Source of the DNA: Bacteroidota bacterium
GTDB taxonomy: Bacteria > Bacteroidota > Bacteroidia > Chitinophagales > LD1
Direction of reading: 5' to 3'
Length of the DNA: 6,203 nucleotides
Assembly: GCA_018267355.1 (NCBI GenBank)
Contig: JAFDYP010000127.1
Coordinates: 1-6,203 of the forward strand
The notes under the pieces: model-generated
Told to the model about the DNA's origin: nothing
What the model saw: only the letters and a program-made list of their open reading frames with translations
Databases searched by the model: none
Part shown: one piece after another, positions 1 through 5,567 of the stretch
How positions within the stretch are numbered: the first letter of the stretch is position 1
Layout: each line of letters begins with the position of its first letter
Position numbers and translations under genes: made by a program

Positions 1-1169
1 AGTATACCACCCGTCTGCGCCATCGCCTCTATCTGCAGCACACCCGGCATCACAGGGTTGCCCGGGAAGTGGCCATTGAAAAACTCCTCATTGATCGTCA
101 CATTCTTTACACCCACCACCGTCTTCTTATCTACGTGGATGATCTTATCGATCAGCAGGAATGGATACCTGTGTGGTAGCAGCTTTTTGATGCCTTCAGA
201 GTCATACACAGGCGGTTTGCTCGGATCGTATTCGGGTGAGTTGTCATGCTGCCTTGTCTTCTTTATAAAGGCCTTCAGCTTCTTCGCAAACTCTACGTTA
301 GACTTATGACCCGGACGTGTAGCGATGATGTTAGCATTGACCGGCGTGCCCACGAGGCCGAGGTCACCTACTACGTCCAGTAGCTTGTGGCGCGCAGGCT
401 CATTGGCGTGGCGCAGTTTTACATTATTCAGGATGCCTTCTTCCACCACGGTGATGTCAGGCTTATTAAACATCTTTTGCAGCTTGGTCATCTGCGGCTC
501 GCTCACCGGCTTGTCTACTATCACGATGGCGTTGTTCACATCACCGCCTTTTATCAGGCCTGCGTCATACAGCATCTCCAGCTCATGCAGGAAGCAGAAC
601 GTACGTGCCGATGCGATCTCCTTTTTGAATTCGCCTACCTTATTCAGCGAGGCGTGCTGCTGGCCCAGTACATCAGACTTGTAGTCTATCATGGTAGTGA
701 CGCGGTAGTGGTCACTCGGCATAGCCAGTATCTCTACGCCATTTTCTTTGTCTACAAAGTTCATGGTGGTACGCAGCTCAAACACATCTCTGTGCTCCGA
801 CTGCTCCTGTATACCGTTCTTCTCCAGCGCCTCTATGAAAGGCTCTGAGCTGCCGTCCAGTATCGGTACCTCCATGCCATCCAGGCCTATCAGCACATTG
901 TCTACCTGCAGGCCTACCAGCGCAGCCATCAGGTGCTCCACAGTGGCTATTTTCACACCGTTTTTCTCCAGCGTGGTGCCGCGGTCTACAGAGGTCACCA
1001 GGTCGCAGTCAGCAGGAATGGTGGGCTGGTCGGGCAGGTCCGTCCTCTGAAACTTTACGCCATGATTGGCCGGAGCAGGATGAAAGGTCAGCGTGACATG
1101 CTGGCCGGTATGCAGTCCTACACCACTCATGGTGAACTCCTGCTTTATGGTTTGCTGAAATGAATTCAT
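1..1169 (-). CDS. lpxC-fabZ: Bifunctional UDP-3-O-acyl-GlcNAc deacetylase / 3-hydroxyacyl-ACP dehydratase (LpxC-FabZ fusion), 3' end cut by window edge
   Basis: This cytoplasmic fusion joins the committed step of lipid A synthesis (Zn-dependent deacetylation of UDP-3-O-acyl-GlcNAc) to the FabZ dehydratase that draws on the same 3-hydroxyacyl-ACP pool. Reading the minus strand from ATG at 1169 gives 389 residues, still open at position 1. LpxC spans about residues 1-300: SGVGLHTG near 15-22, TVEHL with E78/H79 (Zn ligand His79, as in E. coli numbering), [11 protein letters not shown] with H261 and D265 completing the Zn site, and RPGH with the likely catalytic H288. A short charged linker (about 303-322) leads to FabZ, which begins with [13 protein letters not shown] (331-343) and has catalytic His367 in GHFPG and Glu381 in VLQIEAMAQ. 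The missing C-terminus should be roughly 70-75 residues. ATG 1169 is preferred over Met14 because the QQTIKQ strand before SGVGLHTG is part of the fold. It is divergent from the epimerase gene, so it is the first gene of its transcript; lpxA would be the expected next gene beyond the left edge. Confidence 0.97.
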   Translation of the reverse strand, partial: MNSFQQTIKQEFTMSGVGLHTGQHVTLTFHPAPANHGVKFQRTDLPDQPTIPADCDLVTSVDRGTTLEKNGVKIATVEHLMAALVGLQVDNVLIGLDGMEVPILDGSSEPFIEALEKNGIQEQSEHRDVFELRTTMNFVDKENGVEILAMPSDHYRVTTMIDYKSDVLGQQHASLNKVGEFKKEIASARTFCFLHELEMLYDAGLIKGGDVNNAIVIVDKPVSEPQMTKLQKMFNKPDITVVEEGILNNVKLRHANEPARHKLLDVVGDLGLVGTPVNANIIATRPGHKSNVEFAKKLKAFIKKTRQHDNSPEYDPSKPPVYDSEGIKKLLPHRYPFLLIDKIIHVDKKTVVGVKNVTINEEFFNGHFPGNPVMPGVLQIEAMAQTGGI

Positions 1170-1190
1170 TCACGATTTTTCAAAACTGAC

Positions 1191-1198
1191 CAAAAGTA
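1191..1198 (-). promoter_or_regulatory. Candidate -7 box (TAnnTTTG) for lpxC-fabZ
   Basis: On the minus strand the sequence reads TACTTTTG, a full match to the Bacteroidota primary-sigma -7 consensus TAnnTTTG. It ends 21 bases before the lpxC-fabZ ATG, so the transcript leader would be only about 15 bases. No convincing TTTG -33 element lies at the usual distance upstream (that stretch reads mainly A-rich on this strand), so the call rests on the -7 box and its position. Confidence 0.45.
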
Positions 1199-1230
1199 TG
1201 ATTTTTTTGGTATTGCGTACTGTAAAGTTG

Positions 1231-1247
1231 AGTCCGCCACGTGGACT
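1231..1247. promoter_or_regulatory. Small inverted repeat in the divergent lpxC-fabZ / epimerase intergenic region
   Basis: AGTCC at 1231-1235 is repeated inverted as GGACT at 1243-1247, and the interval contains the perfect 8-base palindrome CCACGTGG (1237-1244). It lies between two divergent genes, upstream of the lpxC-fabZ -7 box and 34 bases before the epimerase GTG, where an operator would be expected. No regulator is identified and a palindrome this short can occur by chance. Confidence 0.25.
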
Positions 1248-1280
1248 TGCAGAGTCTCGGCATTTGGCTATTTTGCGCAG

Positions 1281-2231
1281 GTGAAAATCACCCTGCATCC
1301 CTACCGGCTCGAGTTTATCTTTCCCTTCCGTATTGCACATGGCATGCGTACCCATACGGATGCCGTGTTTATAGAACTGGAGCAGGATGGTGTTACCGCT
1401 TTTGGCGAAGCCACCTTACCACCGTATTTACCCTACACGCAGCAGTCTACGCTGGACTGCCTTCGGCAAATAGACATAAGTCATTTGGACGCTAGCTTTA
1501 CTACGGGTCAGGTACTGGCCACCCTGCCCACCTCTATAGAGCCACCTGCCCGGGCCGCGCTCGATATGGCCCTCTGGATCCTCGAGGCCAAACTAAAGCA
1601 GACCACAGTAGCCGAACTCCTGGGCATCACGCCCCCTGACACCGCGATCCGCACCTACACCATAGCAGTCTGTGACAAAGAAGAAATGAAAGACCGCCTT
1701 GCCTTCGGCAAAGAAAAAGGCTTCACTACTTTCAAGCTAAAGCTAAACGGGAAGGATGATGAGCGTATGCTCAAGGATTTCCGCTCGATTAGTGATGCTC
1801 CTTTTGCAGTAGACGCTAATCAGGCATGGACTACGATAGAACAAGCTGACCAGCTCGTGGGGATGCTGACCGCTCACGGCTGTATCCTGATCGAGCAGCC
1901 CTTTCACAGGGATGATGTAGTCCTTTCGCGCCAGCTCAGAGAGGCGACTAAGCTGCCCATCATAGTTGATGAGGCCTGCCAGGGCATCCATGACATAGAC
2001 CGCATAGCGGGCAGTTTTGATGGCATCAATGTCAAGCTGCAGAAATGTGGCGGCCTCTGGGCTGCAAAGGAACTGGCCGAAAAGGCAAGCTCGCTGCAAA
2101 TGAAACTGCTGATCGGCTGCATGTCAGAGTCCGCCATAGGCTGCGATGCGGCCGAAGCGCTGTCTCCCCTCTGCCAGTGGAATGACCTCGACGGCCGCTA
2201 CCTGGTCAAAGAGGTACCTTTCAAGAACTAA
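1281..2231 (+). CDS. Dipeptide epimerase, enolase superfamily (probable L-Ala-D/L-Glu epimerase)
   Basis: This is a 316-residue cytoplasmic enzyme of the muconate-lactonizing subgroup of the enolase superfamily; these epimerise the second residue of dipeptides and usually help recycle murein peptides. The N-terminal capping strand is followed by the barrel motifs in order: KLK with catalytic Lys154 (152-154), metal ligands Asp178 (DAN), Glu205 (IEQP) and Asp230 (VDEA), the opposite catalytic base Lys252 (NVKLQKCGG), GCMSES (279-284), and the D302-x-D304 pair that in dipeptide epimerases holds the substrate amino group. Arg23 (GMRTHTDA) aligns by eye with Arg24 of the B. subtilis L-Ala-D/L-Glu epimerase, which contacts the Glu side chain, so Glu-type specificity is inferred. 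Relatives with other dipeptide preferences exist. The start is GTG: the first in-frame ATG is codon 22, inside the fold, and the upstream in-frame codons offer no ATG or GTG nearby. No Shine-Dalgarno sequence is visible. Length is slightly below the usual 320-370 residues but the C-terminus appears complete. Confidence 0.92.
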   Translation: MKITLHPYRLEFIFPFRIAHGMRTHTDAVFIELEQDGVTAFGEATLPPYLPYTQQSTLDCLRQIDISHLDASFTTGQVLATLPTSIEPPARAALDMALWILEAKLKQTTVAELLGITPPDTAIRTYTIAVCDKEEMKDRLAFGKEKGFTTFKLKLNGKDDERMLKDFRSISDAPFAVDANQAWTTIEQADQLVGMLTAHGCILIEQPFHRDDVVLSRQLREATKLPIIVDEACQGIHDIDRIAGSFDGINVKLQKCGGLWAAKELAEKASSLQMKLLIGCMSESAIGCDAAEALSPLCQWNDLDGRYLVKEVPFKN

Positions 2232-2251
2232 TTCAACCTGGTTGGTATTAA

Positions 2252-2297
2252 GCCCCAACGGGGCGGCACTCCACTAGCGTTGGGCAGCGCCCATCGC
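2252..2297. repeat. Double-hairpin palindromic element (REP-like) after the epimerase gene
   Basis: Two G+C-rich inverted repeats sit 21 bases after the epimerase stop. The first is GCCCC-AAC-GGGGC (2252-2264: 5 bp stem, 3-base loop). The second is TGGGC-AGC-GCCCA (2281-2293), extended after one T/T mismatch by GCG/CGC to cover 2277-2297. In addition CCCAACG (2254-2260) can pair with CGTTGGG (2278-2284), so the two hairpins and one long stem are mutually exclusive folds. No T tract follows, so it is not a standard intrinsic terminator on either strand, though it may still stabilise or end the upstream mRNA. The GCCCC-loop-GGGGCG pattern resembles short palindromic intergenic repeats of Bacteroidota genomes; copy number cannot be judged from one window. 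Confidence 0.5.
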
Positions 2298-2342
2298 CGA
2301 CTAATTAACACCCATCAGGAGTTGAAAATCAAGGATTAACAT

Positions 2343-2370
2343 TTTGGTTCTCAGGATTTTCTTACTTTCC
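2343..2370 (+). promoter_or_regulatory. Weak candidate promoter for the esterase operon
   Basis: TTTG at 2343-2346 is followed after 16 bases by TACTTTCC (2363-2370), which matches four of the six fixed positions of TAnnTTTG. It ends 13 bases before the esterase ATG. The spacing is a little short and the -7 match is poor, so this is only the best candidate in the gap. The surrounding gap is AT-rich after 2300 and has no clear ribosome binding site. Confidence 0.2.
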
Positions 2371-2383
2371 TATTCAAATCCAG

Positions 2384-4279
2384 ATGGCCATGAGGCAGAC
2401 TTTTTTACTCGCTATTGTTATATGTACTTCATTATATATAAATGCGCAATGTACGTCTCGCCGTTACCTCGATACAGTCTTTCATGATGCGACTGTGACC
2501 AGCGCCATATATTATGGTACTGCTGATAATCAACTGGGTATCTCGCAGGACCTCTATCTGGACTTTTACGAACCCACGGGCGATACGCTCTCCAGCCGTC
2601 CGCTGATCGTCTATGCCTTTGGCGGCGCCTTTCTGATCGGCACCCGAAACCAGCCCCCTATACCCGACTACTGTACCTACTATGCCAAGTGCGGCTATGC
2701 TGTCGCCTCCATAGACTACCGCATCGGCTTCAATGTACTGAGTACCGGTAGCGCCGTCAGGGCGGTCTATCGCGCTGCTCAGGACCTCAGGGCCTCGGTC
2801 CGCTTCCTCTGCCAGCGCTATCCGCAGTACAGGATAGATACTGCGGCTATCTTTCTCACTGGTTCCAGCGCAGGTTGTTTCTCAGCCTTGCACTCGTGCT
2901 TTATGGAGCCCTCAGACGTGCCCTCAGATATACATGGCATCACGCTGGAGCCGAGCGATCTAGGCTGCTATGACTGCTCTACCAATGCTGACAATAACCG
3001 TGTAATGCCCATGATACGCGGCATCATCAATCACTGGGGTGCTATTCTTGATACCTCATTTATCCGGCCTACGGCCAAGGATAATGTGCCCGTCATCTCG
3101 CTCCACGGTGATCAGGACAACCTCGTGCCATATACCGTAGGCAGCCCTTTCGGCTATCCGATTTTCCCGGTGGTAGATGGTAGTGTACCCATTCATGCAC
3201 GTATGGATCATCTGGGCATCAAGAATGAGCTTCATCCGCTCTACGGCTATAGCCATGAGCCCTGGCTGCTCGCGCCGCAGCTGCTGGATACCTGCTTCAA
3301 GTATGAAAAGCCTTTTCTCTACTCTATACTGAAGCCTGCACCGCTCACCATAGCCGGAGATAGTGCCCTATGCAGCGGTATCTCATCTACCTATACTGTG
3401 CAGCCGCGCGCTGGTAGCCACTACTGCTGGACCTACATCGGCGCGACGCTGCTCAGCCTCAGTAGTAACAGTGTGACACTGTCATGGCCTGCGCCCGGCA
3501 CATATATGATCATAGCCCGGGAGATGAGCCGCAACGAAGTCAATGGCGACCCAGATACATTCTACGTACATGTAGTAGCGCCACCGGTGGCTGCCTTTGG
3601 CGAAGCCGTAGCGCATACGGTGGTACAACTCTCAGACAGTGCGCGTGGCGCTACCGGCTGGCTGTACAGCTTTGGCGATGGTAGCACCTCCACGCTGGCT
3701 GCTCCCACGCACACCTATCACGGTGCAGGCAGCTATACTATCCGCCAGATAGTGACCAATGGCCTCTGTGCCGATACGGCCTATAGATCCGTAGTGACCG
3801 ATACCTGCCCCGTGGTGCACCTCAGCTATACCGTGTCTCATGACACTATATACGTGTCAGCAGCGCCACCAGGGCTGCTCAGCTATCATTGGGCCTTTGG
3901 TGACGGCGCAGTGGATAGCGGCGAGACGGCATATCATATATATACCCACTCTCAGAACTACCTGGTAGCGCTCAGCACTGTCAATGATAAGGGCTGCACA
4001 GGCAGTGAGTCTGCCATAGTAGGCTATACCCAGCCTTCAGGTATACAGGCTGTGGAGGTAGCAGATTTTGCCCTCTATCCCAATCCAGCCCATGGCTATG
4101 TGAGTCTCAGCTGCGCAGAGTGCAATGTGGCTATCTTTGACTGTGTGGGTAGATTATTGATTGATAAATATGGAGTTAACAATCAGAATATTGATATTAG
4201 CAGGCTGTCCGTAGGGGTATACCAGTGGCGCGTTTCCGCCGCTGGTCAGACCGGATCGGGCAGATTAATAGTAAGATAG
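2384..4279 (+). CDS. Secreted alpha/beta-hydrolase esterase with PKD modules and T9SS sorting domain
   Basis: This 631-residue exported protein probably hydrolyses ester bonds at the cell surface or outside the cell; the substrate is unknown. A signal peptide (about 1-21, hydrophobic FLLAIVICTSLYI, cleavage before Gln22) leads to an esterase domain at about 40-310. Its triad can be read as nucleophile Ser162 in GSSAG (160-164), Asp245 in HGDQDNLVP and His291 in YSHEP. The oxyanion segment is FGGAF (79-83) in place of the common HGGxF. Next come a PKD-like domain (about 319-398, with Cys330 and Cys348) and two PKD domains marked by YSFGDGS (428-434) and HWAFGDGA (502-509). The T9SS type A sorting domain is about 562-631: FALYPNPAHGYV, then GVYQWRV, then GRLIVR at the end. 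Met1 and Met3 (2384 and 2390) are both plausible starts, and Met3 gives the more typical charged signal-peptide N-terminus. The next gene follows after 10 bases, suggesting one operon. A cellulose/hemicellulose deacetylase or feruloyl-esterase-like role is possible but not shown. Confidence 0.88.
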   Translation: MAMRQTFLLAIVICTSLYINAQCTSRRYLDTVFHDATVTSAIYYGTADNQLGISQDLYLDFYEPTGDTLSSRPLIVYAFGGAFLIGTRNQPPIPDYCTYYAKCGYAVASIDYRIGFNVLSTGSAVRAVYRAAQDLRASVRFLCQRYPQYRIDTAAIFLTGSSAGCFSALHSCFMEPSDVPSDIHGITLEPSDLGCYDCSTNADNNRVMPMIRGIINHWGAILDTSFIRPTAKDNVPVISLHGDQDNLVPYTVGSPFGYPIFPVVDGSVPIHARMDHLGIKNELHPLYGYSHEPWLLAPQLLDTCFKYEKPFLYSILKPAPLTIAGDSALCSGISSTYTVQPRAGSHYCWTYIGATLLSLSSNSVTLSWPAPGTYMIIAREMSRNEVNGDPDTFYVHVVAPPVAAFGEAVAHTVVQLSDSARGATGWLYSFGDGSTSTLAAPTHTYHGAGSYTIRQIVTNGLCADTAYRSVVTDTCPVVHLSYTVSHDTIYVSAAPPGLLSYHWAFGDGAVDSGETAYHIYTHSQNYLVALSTVNDKGCTGSESAIVGYTQPSGIQAVEVADFALYPNPAHGYVSLSCAECNVAIFDCVGRLLIDKYGVNNQNIDISRLSVGVYQWRVSAAGQTGSGRLIVR

Positions 4280-4289
4280 GTAATAGTAA

Positions 4290-5501
4290 ATGAAGAAAAA
4301 GTACTTAACGATCGGGCTTGCGCTCATACTGAGTGGCTCTGCTTTCTCACAGAGGATCCTTTTTGATAATACGCTTGGTGAGGTCTGCGGCAATGCGGAC
4401 TGGGTGGTAGATGCAGATGTACACAATCTCTATATCAATAGTAGCGGCAATGTGACCACTACGGGCCAGCAGTCCAATGCGCAGCGCTACCCTACGCCCG
4501 CGCAGTCTACGATCAATAGCCTGACCCCTGAGAACTATTGGACAGGAGGTATCTCTGCCTGGGGCATAGAGTGTGTGAAGTCTGGCATGACAGTAGAATC
4601 GCTCCCGTGGAATGTAGCCATCACCTATGGCAATAGCAGCAATCCGCAGGACCTGTCTAACTATAAAGTGTTTGTGATAGATGAACCGAATCTGCAAATG
4701 ACCATGGCAGAGAAAGCTGCTCTGGTCAACTTTGTGTATAACGGTGGTGGCCTTTTCATCGTCTCTGATCACAACGGCAGCGACCGCAATTTTGATGGCT
4801 GGGATTCACCCGCTATATGGAATGATCTCTTTACTAATAACGGCGTCCATGCTAACCCCTTCGGTATCACATTTGACCTTCAGGATATATCCGGCTCCTA
4901 TGGTGTGACCAATATTCCCGGTGACTCCTGCCTGAACGGTCCGTATGGCACCGTCACTCAGGTCAAATGGAGCGGGGGTACCACCATGACCCTCAGTACT
5001 TCTAATAATCCTACAGTCAAAGGGGATGTCTACAAAACCGGAGGTTCTGGCTCTACCAATGCTATATTTGCCCACGGCTATTATGGCAAGGGGCGTTTCG
5101 CAGCTATGGGAGATAGCTCACCTACTGATGATGCCAGTGGTGACCCGGGAGACCAACTCTACGATGGCTGGATCACAGATGCGAGTGGCAACCACCGCAA
5201 GCTGATCATGAATGCCACGATCTGGCTGGCAGGAGGTGAGACCACTACTGCTGTCAATGACCTGCTGGATGAGGCTGTAGTGAGCCTCTATCACAACCCC
5301 GCTGATAATATGATAAGGGTGCAAGCGCCTGAGTTATACACATTGCAAATATTCGATATGTCTGGCCGTTCCTGCCTGGAGCAGCAGATAGATGTAAGTG
5401 GTGGTAAGTATATAGATATCAGCGACTTATCTGATGGTGTTTATGTGTATAAAGTAAGCGGTCCGGACGGATTCCACACGGGTCGTTTTGTGAAAAAATA
5501 G
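4290..5501 (+). CDS. Secreted T9SS-sorted protein of uncharacterised GATase/ThuA-like family
   Basis: This is a 403-residue exported protein of a family I know only as hypothetical secreted proteins of Bacteroidota and some other environmental bacteria; no reaction can be named. The signal peptide is about 1-20 (KKKYLTIGLALILSGSAFS, cleavage before Gln21). The main domain (about 22-316) has YWTGGISAWGIE (83-94), KVFVIDEPN (126-134), a strand and turn NGGGLFIVSDHNGSDRNFDG (151-170), WDSPAIWNDLF (171-181) and an Asp-rich loop around GDSSPTDDASGDPGD (274-288), then RKLIMNATIWLAGG (303-316). The alternating strand-helix pattern with GGGLFIVSDH resembles class I glutamine-amidotransferase-like/ThuA/DUF4350 folds, but no nucleophile Cys sits at the elbow, so amidotransferase activity is unlikely. 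The Asp-rich loops could bind a metal such as Ca2+. The T9SS sorting domain follows (about 330-403): VSLYHNPADNMIRV, DLSDGVYVYKV and a terminal GRFVKK. It starts 10 bases after the esterase stop, consistent with co-transcription. Confidence 0.82.
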   Translation: MKKKYLTIGLALILSGSAFSQRILFDNTLGEVCGNADWVVDADVHNLYINSSGNVTTTGQQSNAQRYPTPAQSTINSLTPENYWTGGISAWGIECVKSGMTVESLPWNVAITYGNSSNPQDLSNYKVFVIDEPNLQMTMAEKAALVNFVYNGGGLFIVSDHNGSDRNFDGWDSPAIWNDLFTNNGVHANPFGITFDLQDISGSYGVTNIPGDSCLNGPYGTVTQVKWSGGTTMTLSTSNNPTVKGDVYKTGGSGSTNAIFAHGYYGKGRFAAMGDSSPTDDASGDPGDQLYDGWITDASGNHRKLIMNATIWLAGGETTTAVNDLLDEAVVSLYHNPADNMIRVQAPELYTLQIFDMSGRSCLEQQIDVSGGKYIDISDLSDGVYVYKVSGPDGFHTGRFVKK

Positions 5502-5524
5502 CCCGTTTTAACGTACCCTTTATA

Positions 5525-5551
5525 TTGAATTTTAGAATTAAATTATCTTTA
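5525..5551 (+). promoter_or_regulatory. Candidate promoter for the third exported protein
   Basis: The gap between the two genes (5502-5567) is strongly AT-rich. It contains TTG at 5525-5527 and, 16 bases further, TATCTTTA (5544-5551), matching five of the six fixed positions of TAnnTTTG. The box ends 16 bases before the ATG, followed by an A-rich leader (CAAAAAAATAACTAGC) of the kind that favours initiation in Bacteroidota without a Shine-Dalgarno sequence. No hairpin terminator for the upstream gene is visible in the gap, so read-through is also possible. Confidence 0.4.
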
Positions 5552-5567
5552 CAAAAAAATAACTAGC

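Noticed and set aside
387..848. Plus-strand open frames of 119-153 codons over 325-848
   Set aside because: They lie antisense to the lpxC part of the fusion gene, which has all its catalytic motifs on the minus strand; the plus-strand peptides have no recognisable domain.
2252..2297. Double hairpin as an intrinsic terminator for the epimerase gene
   Set aside because: The stems are G+C-rich but no T run follows on the plus strand, or on the minus strand in the opposite direction; kept as a palindromic element of unknown role.
2384..2455. Possible lipoprotein signal in the esterase (NAQC at residues 20-23)
   Set aside because: The residue before Cys is Gln, which does not fit a lipobox (small residue at -1). 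Cleavage before Gln22 followed by T9SS sorting explains the N-terminus better.
3936..3956. Alternating TA tract (CATATCATATATATA) in the esterase gene
   Set aside because: It encodes AYHIYTH in a conserved PKD position (the usual H-x-Y strand) and is explained by coding for Tyr/His/Ile codons; no repeat expansion or site is evident.
4347..4772. Minus-strand open frame of 141 codons inside the GATase-like gene
   Set aside because: Shadow of a well-supported plus-strand gene with a signal peptide and T9SS sorting domain; the predicted peptide is rich in Arg, His and Ile with no recognisable fold.
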